This document shows, in pieces, positions 30,910-38,957 of a stretch of DNA of 40,585 bases (the first letter of the stretch is position 1; every line of letters starts with the position of its first letter). The notes under the pieces are model-generated. The model was not told the origin of the DNA. It did not search any database and saw only the letters and a program-made list of their open reading frames with translations. The stretch spans positions 1 to 40,585 of the forward strand of contig DCIW01000137.1 of NCBI GenBank assembly GCA_002317225.1. Direction: 5' to 3'. The DNA is from Prevotellaceae bacterium UBA1716. Lineage in GTDB: Bacteria > Bacteroidota > Bacteroidia > Bacteroidales > Bacteroidaceae. The translations under genes and the position numbers were made by a program.

Positions 30910-33900
30910 ATGAAAGTTAACAAATCTCTCATTGCCATTTTCGCATCAGCACTCGCTCTTGGTAGCTGTACTGACTTCTTGAATGACTTTGATGCAAAGC
31001 AGGCTCAATATAAGCAGGGCTTTGAAGAAGTATTTGGTGAAATCGATCCAAATCAGGATTGGTCTATGGTAAAGCAAGTGAACATCAATGCAAACGGTGT
31101 GCAAGATGGTATGCTTGAAGTGTATGATAAGGATCCATTGGGTAACAATGCTCATATCCTTGGAAGACAGCGTGTCGAAAATGGTGCTGCATCTTTCAAT
31201 TTTGATATGCCTGAAAACCTTGATCAGGTATTTGTACGTGTAAAGAAGGGCGATAATGGATATTACCCTGTTAAGGGATATTATTCTGTAGTTGATAATA
31301 AGGTTAATATCGGTGCTACTACTCGTGCTATCGTTAATGGTCTCGATGATTCCACAATTCCTACAGGTGATGCAACACGCATTTCTCAAGGAACTGCTAA
31401 AACATTTACATCAAAAATGCTTGATTTTACAAAGAGGACTGATGTAAGTGTTGTAAAGGATCCAAATTATGATGGTGATCTTACTTATATTGATGGTTAT
31501 TGGGCTGTAGGTGGCGATGCAACCTTTAGAGTTGATATCAATGGTTCTGGTAAAGATATGTTCACAGACCAAGACATCACAAACCTTATTCCACTTTATG
31601 GAGTTGTTAATGAATCTGATGCACGTCCACATTGGTATGTAAGTGATGTTGCTCAGTTCTTCATCGACGTGGATGGTCAAAAGGCTGTGTTTAAGGAGTC
31701 TGAAAACCATATGGGTTATATGCGTGAAGGTTCTGTGCCACATTTCAACAAGAATGTTGTCTTTACAATGGCTTCTGAAGGTCCTGTTGTTTTGGACTAT
31801 TTTGCAAAGGGTACAGAGTATGATAACGAATTTGGATATTTCTACTATACAGATGATGATCTTGTTGATGGAGAATTGCCAACAGAGAAATTCAAGACAA
31901 TGAATAAGTATATTCTTTGTGACAATATTTCTAATATGAAGTCTGATGCTGCAGAAAAACCAGAAGGTGCACAAGATGGCAGAAGAACAGGCAAGGTAGA
32001 AGTTGCAGAAAACGAACAGATACCTTGGAATCTCCTTTATATAAAATATCCTGCTGGTTCAACCACTGGAGTTGATGGTCTCAGCTATGCAGAATCAAAT
32101 TATGATGCCCAAATTTATGGCACAAGACTTCAGCTTGTTTATTTTGGTGAAGATGGAACAGGAACACCAAGTTATTCTTTCCCTGAAGGAACCAAAATTG
32201 GTCTTTTCATTTGGGGACGTACTGATAATAACCGTAACACTGTCGTAACATCAATTTCTAAGTTGAACCAAGACATGTATAACGAACCTGCTCATGCAAT
32301 TACTTTCAAGTATAATGATCAGATTGTTTATGCAATGGAAGATATGCGTTTGGGTGGTGACCGTGATATCAATGATATGATGTTTATCATCGATGGTGAC
32401 TTCGAAGAGGAAATCCCAGAAATCATCACTCCTACTACTCCTGACTATCCGACATGGGTTGTTGCTTGTGAGGACCTTGGTGGTGACTTTGACTATGACT
32501 TTAATGATGTTGTATTTGGTCTTCGTTTGACAGAGACTAGTGAAGATGGCAAAATTGGAAAACTCGAGCTTATTCCATTTGCTGCTGGTGGTAAGAATAA
32601 TGATGTGATCTATTACGATGGTAATAAGATTGGCGAAATTCATAAGTTGCTTGATAGTGAAAGTGATGATTCCCAGACCGAATATGCTCGCATTAATGCT
32701 ACACCAGGTCAGAAGCCAGATGCGGGTACTGCAGTCCTTCTTGCAGAGAACGTGTCTATGTCCATAAGTATTAATTCGATCAAGGAGAAATTAGCTATCG
32801 TGTCAAAGCAGGATGATGGCGAAGGTAACTATAGTGACAACACAGATGGTACTTACATTACAGCAAACATAGGTAAGCAAGAAAACAAGGCCCCACAGAT
32901 TATTATTCTTCCTCCAGGTTGGAACTGGCCAAGTGAGCAAACTTTGATTTCTGATATTTATCCTAATTTCAAGGATTGGTCTGCAAGTAAGAGTGTAACT
33001 GACTGGTGTAATACAATGGCAGAGGGTGCTACAGACTTTGTTTATAACCCATATCATTCTAATTCAACAAGTGTTACACCAGTAACTCCAGAAGAAGGTG
33101 GTGAAACTGGTGGTAATAGTGGTAGCGGTTCTGCAACTCAGAAGTTTGACATCAAGCTTGTCGGTTCGTCTACAATCGCAAGAGGAGGCACAAACGAATA
33201 TACAGTTTCTGTTACTGGATATGAAGATTTGAGCGAACTTACATTATCTACTGGTGTATATTCTAGTGCTCAGATGGGTACTTATCTCACTGTTACTGGT
33301 GTTGAAAATGGAAAGTTCAAAGTCACAGTTAATACTGATGCTGTAATTGGTACAGAGCTCCGTTTCTATGTAAAGGTTGCTGCTGATGAAACACATATTG
33401 CAACTCGTGCAGAATTTACTGTTAAGGTTGTAGGTAAAACTCCTGAATTTACTGTTTCTACAGAAGTTCTTGATCTTTTAGTTGGTGAAAAGAAAGAATT
33501 TACTATTACTACTTCTCAAGAAAAATGTGATGGTAATGCAATAACTTTCAGCATAGATGATAGCTCTATAGCATCTTTAGTTAGTGGTGCTCATGGCATA
33601 AATTCTGATAAAACAGTTACAGGTGTTTCCGAAGGTGTGACGACTATCAAAGTCACTCATGCAGCAACAGATATTTATAGTGAATTGACAAAGACAATTA
33701 CTGTAAATGTAACTAAACCAACATATGGCGAAGAAGTAGCATATACATCTCTTGGTAACAATATGTATGAGGTGAATATCAATGATTTGAAATCAGTTAT
33801 TTCTGACGAAAACAGTAATGTGACATTTGTTGTAGTTGGTGATAAGAATAAATATTATAGTGCCTTCTCATATGTACAGTGCTATACTAATGATCCATGG

Positions 33901-34119
33901 GGTGGTATTTCCTGGGTGACAATTGGTAGTGAAGGTGAAGAGGGGGCAACATCCCGTTCATGGAATTTGACTGCTGCACAATATCAGCAAGTTGTAGCAT
34001 CAACAGAGAATGTAATTAAGTTATCTTGGGCAGGTATAGATAATGCAAAGCTATATGTAAAGGCAACACCTTCATCTGCTAAGCGTCGTTCTACTTCAAA
34101 GACTATTCGCCGCAAGTAA
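30910..34119 (+). CDS. LruC/DUF4114-like surface lipoprotein, paralogue 1
   Basis: A 1069-residue predicted lipoprotein: signal peptide with lipobox LGSC, lipidated Cys20, followed by TDFLNDF. Two calcium-site-like blocks, AMEDMRLGGDRDINDMMF (about 474-491) and CEDLGGDFDYDFNDVVF (about 518-534), are typical of DUF4114/LruC proteins. A conserved region ending GWNWPSEQTLI follows (about 673-683), then a Gly/Ser/Thr linker (about 725-745), two Ig-like domains including a BIG2-type domain (about 850-940) and a beta-rich final domain. The last residues are basic: SSAKRRSTSKTIRRK. Paralogue 2 lies convergently at 35187. Probably exposed on the cell; ligand unknown. Confidence 0.75.
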   Translation: MKVNKSLIAIFASALALGSCTDFLNDFDAKQAQYKQGFEEVFGEIDPNQDWSMVKQVNINANGVQDGMLEVYDKDPLGNNAHILGRQRVENGAASFNFDMPENLDQVFVRVKKGDNGYYPVKGYYSVVDNKVNIGATTRAIVNGLDDSTIPTGDATRISQGTAKTFTSKMLDFTKRTDVSVVKDPNYDGDLTYIDGYWAVGGDATFRVDINGSGKDMFTDQDITNLIPLYGVVNESDARPHWYVSDVAQFFIDVDGQKAVFKESENHMGYMREGSVPHFNKNVVFTMASEGPVVLDYFAKGTEYDNEFGYFYYTDDDLVDGELPTEKFKTMNKYILCDNISNMKSDAAEKPEGAQDGRRTGKVEVAENEQIPWNLLYIKYPAGSTTGVDGLSYAESNYDAQIYGTRLQLVYFGEDGTGTPSYSFPEGTKIGLFIWGRTDNNRNTVVTSISKLNQDMYNEPAHAITFKYNDQIVYAMEDMRLGGDRDINDMMFIIDGDFEEEIPEIITPTTPDYPTWVVACEDLGGDFDYDFNDVVFGLRLTETSEDGKIGKLELIPFAAGGKNNDVIYYDGNKIGEIHKLLDSESDDSQTEYARINATPGQKPDAGTAVLLAENVSMSISINSIKEKLAIVSKQDDGEGNYSDNTDGTYITANIGKQENKAPQIIILPPGWNWPSEQTLISDIYPNFKDWSASKSVTDWCNTMAEGATDFVYNPYHSNSTSVTPVTPEEGGETGGNSGSGSATQKFDIKLVGSSTIARGGTNEYTVSVTGYEDLSELTLSTGVYSSAQMGTYLTVTGVENGKFKVTVNTDAVIGTELRFYVKVAADETHIATRAEFTVKVVGKTPEFTVSTEVLDLLVGEKKEFTITTSQEKCDGNAITFSIDDSSIASLVSGAHGINSDKTVTGVSEGVTTIKVTHAATDIYSELTKTITVNVTKPTYGEEVAYTSLGNNMYEVNINDLKSVISDENSNVTFVVVGDKNKYYSAFSYVQCYTNDPWGGISWVTIGSEGEEGATSRSWNLTAAQYQQVVASTENVIKLSWAGIDNAKLYVKATPSSAKRRSTSKTIRRK

Positions 34120-34135
34120 TCTCGCGAAGGGTTAA

Positions 34136-34205
34136 GTGACACTTCCCTGTCACTCTCTCCCAAATACTTCAAATGCCTCCCCTCTTCCACAGTCGGGAGG
34201 CATTT
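34136..34205 (+). terminator. Two hairpins after LruC-like gene 1; second is repeat copy A
   Basis: GTGACA (34136-34141) pairs with TGTCAC (34148-34153). Then AAATGCCTCCC (34171-34181) pairs with GGGAGGCATTT (34195-34205), followed by a pyrimidine-rich tract. The second hairpin, including its 13-base loop, is identical to one at 35023-35055. Confidence 0.7.
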
Positions 34206-34250
34206 CCTTTCTCCCCCATTCTCCATCCCCCAACTTTTTCCCCCGAAAAG

Positions 34251-34282
34251 TTTGGTGGAATGAATGAAATATCGTACTTTTG
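34251..34282 (+). promoter_or_regulatory. Promoter of the toxin-antitoxin pair
   Basis: TTTG at 34251-34254, a 20-base spacer and TACTTTTG at 34275-34282 make a near-ideal Bacteroidota promoter, 30 bases before the ATG at 34312. Confidence 0.75.
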
Positions 34283-34311
34283 CAGCGTGAATATAAAAAG
34301 ATGTAAATATT

Positions 34312-34563
34312 ATGAATGTAACTATAGAAATCCCGCAGCAGATTGCAACATCTCCTTCTATGATTAAGGAATTAAAGAAGGTGTTGACTGATTATGCCAT
34401 CTTGTGGATGTCTCGAGTTGAAAAGAGAGACTTTTCCCTTTCTGACGAATACGAACTTCCTGAGAAGTACGAAAAATTGTGCGGATGCATCTCTGAAGAA
34501 AAAATCATGTCAGCATGTGAAGATGACACAAAGTTGGACTATCTTGTGAAAAAACATTTATAA
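34312..34563 (+). CDS. Putative antitoxin of PIN-domain pair
   Basis: An 83-residue protein beginning MNVTIEIPQQ, a strand-like start often seen in DNA-binding antitoxins. It continues with a helical region and an acidic C-terminus. No named antitoxin family was recognised. Its role is inferred from position: its stop codon overlaps the start of a PIN-domain gene by one base (TAATG), it has its own strong promoter, and its size is typical. Confidence 0.65.
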   Translation: MNVTIEIPQQIATSPSMIKELKKVLTDYAILWMSRVEKRDFSLSDEYELPEKYEKLCGCISEEKIMSACEDDTKLDYLVKKHL

Positions 34564-34982
34564 TGAATATTTTTCTTGATACTAATGTGGCTCTCGACTT
34601 TCTGCTCAAGGGGGAAGACTTTTTTGATGATGCAAAGAAAGTGATAGCGGTATGTCTAAACAGAGGTTATAATTTGTATTTGTCATCCATATCTTTTGCT
34701 ACTATTTCCTATATTGCACGCAAGGGTTATGAAGGGCATAATGTCAATGAACTGCTATCCATTTTGAGAGAAATGGTTTCTGTTTCACCTGCAGTCCAAT
34801 CTACAGTCGATGACGCACTTGATCTAAATTTGGGCGATTTTGAAGATGCTATGCAATTCTGCTCGGCCCAATCAGTGCATTCTGATTATATAAGTACTCG
34901 TAATGTTGAAGATTTCCCCGAATTCTCCATACCTGTTGTTTCTCCAGCTGTATTTTTGGCACAGATAAGTCGTAAGGGTTAA
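34563..34982 (+). CDS. PIN-domain protein, putative VapC-like toxin
   Basis: A 139-residue protein of the PIN fold (PIN_3-like), a presumed Mg-dependent ribonuclease. It starts MNIFLDTNVALDFLLKG with catalytic Asp6. It has DFEDAMQF at 92-99, with Glu94/Asp95 in the usual acidic position, and ends with ISTRNVEDF (110-118), common in this subgroup, where Asn stands in place of the fourth acidic residue. It is coupled to the upstream putative antitoxin. The pair is flanked by two identical hairpin repeats. Toxicity is inferred, not shown. Confidence 0.8.
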   Translation: MNIFLDTNVALDFLLKGEDFFDDAKKVIAVCLNRGYNLYLSSISFATISYIARKGYEGHNVNELLSILREMVSVSPAVQSTVDDALDLNLGDFEDAMQFCSAQSVHSDYISTRNVEDFPEFSIPVVSPAVFLAQISRKG

Positions 34983-35022
34983 GGGGCAAGCGACAGGTTC
35001 CTTTCCCCATCTATACATAAAC

Positions 35023-35066
35023 AAATGCCTCCCCTCTTCCACAGTCGGGAGGCATATTTCTTTCTT
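35023..35066 (+). terminator. Hairpin after the PIN gene; repeat copy B
   Basis: ATGCCTCCC (35026-35034) pairs with GGGAGGCAT (35047-35055), then ATTTCTTTCTT. The 33 bases 35023-35055 are identical, loop included, to 34171-34203. Confidence 0.7.
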
Positions 35067-35082
35067 CACCCAACTACACGAA

Positions 35083-35116
35083 AACTGCCAGTATTTGAAT
35101 GCAAATACTGGCAGTT
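35083..35116 (-). terminator. 15-bp perfect hairpin ending the second LruC-like gene
   Basis: AACTGCCAGTATTTG (35083-35097) and CAAATACTGGCAGTT (35102-35116) are perfect complements around a 4-base loop. On the minus strand it is followed by TTTTCG, consistent with termination of the gene at 35187. Confidence 0.75.
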
Positions 35117-35133
35117 AGTTTGATATCTGTCTA

Positions 35134-35171
35134 CCCTATGGCTCACTCTGTGGAGAGTGATAGCCATTGGG
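35134..35171. repeat. Second hairpin downstream of LruC-like gene 2
   Basis: CCCTATGGCT (35134-35143) pairs with AGCCATTGGG (35162-35171) with one mismatch, and an inner ACTCT/AGAGT stem (35145-35149, 35154-35158) continues it. It lies between the gene stop and the perfect hairpin at 35083. Confidence 0.55.
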
Positions 35172-35186
35172 TGAGGTGGGAGCATT

Positions 35187-38100
35187 TTATTTCTTTGCGT
35201 TACGACGCTTTGCGGAAGAGCTGGTGTTGCTTATTCCTACATAAGAAGCTGTGATTTTGGTGTTGTATGGTGTCTTTATGGCATGTAATCTACAATAGCC
35301 AGTAGCACTCAATATTGATTTGAGATTGACATAGTATGTCTTAGAACCATTTGAATTTGATACTACAGTCATGTATTTCTTAGTATCTTGGTCTGGTCTT
35401 ACATCTAAAAGGTCACCATTATTTGTTAATCTGTTGAAGAGGAAGCGTGGGACACCATTGCTTTCAGTAGCAGTAACAGTGAGCTTCAAGTAAGTGTAAG
35501 CACTAAGGTCGATGTAGTTGTCATAATATACATTTCCATCACCCCAAACCACTTCTGTACTGTTGTATAATGTGAAGTTGTTCCTCAAGTTAGAATCGTA
35601 ATGACTTGCATTGGCAGCTATGTCTTCAAAATTACTAAACGCAAGAACCTTTGCAGTTACAGTGATAGTTTCTGAAGCATTGAAGGCATCTGTTGCTTCT
35701 TGCTTTATAGTGAATGAGGTTGTTCCAATAGATCCTGGATTGACAGTTATCTTCTTGCCATCAGCAGAGACTGAAATGGTGCTTGAATTATTGCTACTTA
35801 CAGAGATTGGTGCAGGAGAACTTGTAGTGACATCAAATGTAGCAGCATCGCCCCATTGAGAAAGCAATAATACTTGACAATCGCTTGGAACTTTGAGGTT
35901 AGCATTGCGCTTGTTCACTTTCACATTAATGTATCTGTTTCCTCCGTAAACACCATTAACACCAGTACCCCAGTAACTCTGATACATTCTCACTTTTGCT
36001 TCACCAGCACCAACTGCAGTAATGAGGCCATCTTCGGAAACTGTTGCAACGCTTGTGTTGTCTGATTCAAACTTAACAGGAACATGCTGGTCGTTTGTAG
36101 TCCACTTTATCTGGTATGTTGGGACGTCACCATTGTAAGGTGTGTTCAACGAAAGTTCAGTATTGTCTTTTCTGTCGACGAACTCAAGTCCGCAATATAC
36201 AGATGTATTCTCCATGTACCAATTCACTGTTCGAAGCTTTTCGGATGCAGTAATACCGTTTGCAAATGTAATAGTTGCACATGGTTCGTTTGCAGTGTCA
36301 TTTATAAACTGTTCAACGATTTCAGGTGTGATAGTGAATGTATGAACCTTATTTTTCTCGATTGTTCCGTTAGAAAGAGTTGAGATGTTTTGATTGCCAA
36401 GTTTGAAATTGATTGATGCATCTTCATCTACCAAAATTAACAACTTGTAAGTAGCACCGCTCGTCCAATATGTATTTGAGGATGTTCGTGAGCCAAGAGT
36501 TATAGTTGCTATATTACCATTACATTGAATGTTGCCACCTTCCTTATATTTAACTGCGTATGATGGGATTGATTCGAATTCGCGTACTTTACCCCAAACG
36601 CTACCGCACCAAGAGGTTTTGTCTGCATCTGCTACCCATGATGTGAATTCAGGATACTTTTCTGTGATGCACTGCTTTTCTGAAGGCCATTGCCAGTTAG
36701 GGTCGGCAATGAGGAATGCCTGAGGTGCCTTAGTTTCCGTATCGTTGCTATTTGGCAGACCAATTGTGCTGCTTTCGGTGCCATCATTATATTTAACGTG
36801 TACTTTGAATTGAGAAGCATCTGAAATCACAGAGAATTCATTGGCATCCACTGTAAACTCATTGCTGTAAACAGGGGTCAAAGTCACATCGCCAACATTG
36901 ATAGGTGTCTCTTCGTATCCATCGCCGAAGGCCTTGTGAAGGTCGGTGATGTTAGAATTTCCATTGCGTGTGAATTTGATGTCATCATTGTTATATTTGA
37001 TGTTTACAGGCAACGTACCACCAGCAGCAAGGAGTTTAACTCTCGCCTTAGTCTGTCCAGATACATGCTCAATACCGAACACAACATCGTTGAAGTCCCA
37101 GTCGTATGTGCCACCAAGGTCTTCGCATGCTACAATATATACAAGTGGGTTTACCTCCGAATCCTTATCGATGATGAGAGGGTATGGAGTGTTGTTGTCT
37201 GTCTCGAGTTTCAATACAATATCGTTGTAGTCGTGGTCGCTACCAGTTGCATAGTTCCAGTCTTCGAATGAGAGGTACATGTTGCCTTGGTCGTGGAATG
37301 TAGCAGCGTAAGTATCCTTGATGTGGTCAAGTTCTTTTGCCTCAGATCCTGTAGTGAGCGAGCCCTGGTCCTTGTTCCATTGGCTGTTAGAGAAATAGTA
37401 ACCGCCATCAGTAGCAAGTACAATACCAAACTTTCTACCTGCAGGCACACTAATCTTAATGCCTTCGGAACGAATCTTGTCAACATTGTTTGTGAAGTTC
37501 TGGTTATAGTTGCTCCATACACAATACTGCTTCAAGCCCTCTTTGTCTTCATTTGACAATTTCATTGGTAAAGCACCATTATAGAACCAATAAGTGTTTT
37601 CCCAAGTGTTAGCATCTGTGCCGCTTTTGTGAGCCTGGAACCAACTGCTTTTTGTCAAAGTGTAGTTGTTATTATCATCTTTAGTGTATTCACCAGTATT
37701 CATGTGCCATACCCAAGTGATGTCAGGCACTCCATCGTTGTTACTATCAACAATGCCTCCCCATGAATTATAAACATATATACCCATCCATTCGCCCCAA
37801 CTGTCGGCAGGCACTCCCATTTCTGATTTCATGGCTGCAGTAGGACCACTGTTGCTTGTGATGGTATAAATAGGGTAGAGGGTGAATTCGCCTGTTGATA
37901 AATATTCGAAGTTCTGAGTTACCTTACCAGCATTCATTGTGCCTTCAGGAAGGGTTGAAATAGGTAATTTGAGATTCTCAAGTGTCCATTCGTGGTAATT
38001 GCCAGCAGAACTCACAACATGTTCACCGGAATTTTCTATTGTGGTTCGAGTTCCTTCCTGTCCTCCAAAGTTCACGCTTACTTTACCGTCTTTCACTTCT

Positions 38101-38504
38101 CCCGGAAGAATCATACGGTTTTGGTTCTTGTCGATCAAGCCGACATATACATAGTCGAGAGTGGAAGGTACATCGCAGAGGAAGGTTCTTTTGCCTTCGC
38201 TTACATTGTCAAATTGGCCGAGAAGATATACTTCGTTGTCAGAATAGCGAGGGTTGGCAGTATATACCTTCACGGTATAATCACCCTCAAATGCGATGTT
38301 TACATCTATCGCAGCATGAGTTGCGGTGTTCCAGTTCTGGTTTTGGTCTATGTTGGTGAACATAGATTCGAAGATTTCGTTGTAGGAATGCTCACGACTT
38401 GAGAATCCGTTGTCGAAATCTGTACAACTTGTGACAGCCATTAATGCTGTTGCTGATGCACAAATTGTCATTGTCTTTTTGAAAAATGATTTGATTTGTA
38501 CCAT
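35187..38504 (-). CDS. LruC/DUF4114-like surface lipoprotein, paralogue 2
   Basis: A 1105-residue predicted lipoprotein; the signal peptide ends in AVTSC with lipidated Cys27, followed by TDFDNGF. It shares its layout with the gene at 30910: an N-terminal region with a DQNQNW motif, two DUF4114-type blocks (FEDWNYATGSDHDYNDIV near residue 415 and CEDLGGTYDWDFNDVVFG near 460), and a WQWPSEKQCITEKYPEF segment. A BIG2-like domain (about 785-870, SVATVSEDGLITAVGAG), a further Ig-like domain and a beta-rich terminal domain follow. It ends SSSAKRRNAKK. The unusual features are the shared basic tail and the convergent arrangement around a toxin-antitoxin pair. Function unknown; cell-surface role inferred. 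Confidence 0.75.
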   Translation of the reverse strand: MVQIKSFFKKTMTICASATALMAVTSCTDFDNGFSSREHSYNEIFESMFTNIDQNQNWNTATHAAIDVNIAFEGDYTVKVYTANPRYSDNEVYLLGQFDNVSEGKRTFLCDVPSTLDYVYVGLIDKNQNRMILPGEVKDGKVSVNFGGQEGTRTTIENSGEHVVSSAGNYHEWTLENLKLPISTLPEGTMNAGKVTQNFEYLSTGEFTLYPIYTITSNSGPTAAMKSEMGVPADSWGEWMGIYVYNSWGGIVDSNNDGVPDITWVWHMNTGEYTKDDNNNYTLTKSSWFQAHKSGTDANTWENTYWFYNGALPMKLSNEDKEGLKQYCVWSNYNQNFTNNVDKIRSEGIKISVPAGRKFGIVLATDGGYYFSNSQWNKDQGSLTTGSEAKELDHIKDTYAATFHDQGNMYLSFEDWNYATGSDHDYNDIVLKLETDNNTPYPLIIDKDSEVNPLVYIVACEDLGGTYDWDFNDVVFGIEHVSGQTKARVKLLAAGGTLPVNIKYNNDDIKFTRNGNSNITDLHKAFGDGYEETPINVGDVTLTPVYSNEFTVDANEFSVISDASQFKVHVKYNDGTESSTIGLPNSNDTETKAPQAFLIADPNWQWPSEKQCITEKYPEFTSWVADADKTSWCGSVWGKVREFESIPSYAVKYKEGGNIQCNGNIATITLGSRTSSNTYWTSGATYKLLILVDEDASINFKLGNQNISTLSNGTIEKNKVHTFTITPEIVEQFINDTANEPCATITFANGITASEKLRTVNWYMENTSVYCGLEFVDRKDNTELSLNTPYNGDVPTYQIKWTTNDQHVPVKFESDNTSVATVSEDGLITAVGAGEAKVRMYQSYWGTGVNGVYGGNRYINVKVNKRNANLKVPSDCQVLLLSQWGDAATFDVTTSSPAPISVSSNNSSTISVSADGKKITVNPGSIGTTSFTIKQEATDAFNASETITVTAKVLAFSNFEDIAANASHYDSNLRNNFTLYNSTEVVWGDGNVYYDNYIDLSAYTYLKLTVTATESNGVPRFLFNRLTNNGDLLDVRPDQDTKKYMTVVSNSNGSKTYYVNLKSILSATGYCRLHAIKTPYNTKITASYVGISNTSSSAKRRNAKK

Positions 38505-38929
38505 TGGTTTGTTTTATATTGATAATTAAATTAGTTTTGAAATAACTGCCTGTACGTTTATAAAAATGATGATTCGTATGACGTGCAGATTTGGTTTTAA
38601 GTTATCGGCTGCAAATTTAGGTATTTTATATATTATATTTATTAATATGGTGTTACCTATGTTTACAACAATGTTTCATGTTTGATTATGATGCAGTTGA
38701 ATCGAAAATGGGTAACATGAGAGATGGCGAAAAGTAACATGGATATAAACATGATTAGCTTCAGACTTTCAATTATCTCTCGTATTAATTGCTGAATGGC
38801 ATTTGTGGTTGGCGGATTGTTGTAGTTAAAGAGTGTGTTTTTTGTTTCATTCTGCAAAGGTCTATAGAATATTTTTCTCTTTTTCCACCTTATTTCTCCA
38901 TTTCATTACCAACATAATTGAAAAATCAG
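38505..38929. other. Divergent intergenic region between LruC-like gene 2 and cysS
   Basis: About 425 A/T-rich bases without a convincing gene. They contain the minus-strand -7 box at 38619-38612 and several TAACATG/CATGTT-like words around 38650-38750, including TGTTACC (38651-38657) facing GGTAACA (38710-38716). A 64-codon minus-strand frame (38663-38857) has no protein-like features. Confidence 0.5.
38612..38619 (-). promoter_or_regulatory. -7 box of the second LruC-like gene
   Basis: Minus-strand TAAATTTG at 38619-38612, followed by C, matches TAnnTTTG and gives a leader of about 100 bases. No -33 box is clear. Confidence 0.45.
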
Positions 38930-38937
38930 TATCTTTG
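38930..38937 (+). promoter_or_regulatory. -7 box of cysS
   Basis: TATCTTTG followed by C matches the consensus, about 20 bases before the cysS ATG. The -33 region is not obvious. Confidence 0.55.
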
Positions 38938-38957
38938 CACAAAATTTGGAATAGAAT

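Noticed and set aside
34563..34982. PIN gene as an inactive relic because the fourth acidic residue is Asn
   Set aside because: The TRN form of this motif is common in the PIN_3-type subgroup and the other key acidic residues are present.
35187..35260. T9SS C-terminal sorting domain in the LruC-like lipoproteins
   Set aside because: The ends are short basic tails without the conserved Gly and Lys pattern of known T9SS sorting domains, and both proteins have a lipobox.
38663..38857. 64-codon minus-strand frame between LruC-like gene 2 and cysS
   Set aside because: No ribosome-binding or promoter evidence and no recognisable family; likely chance.
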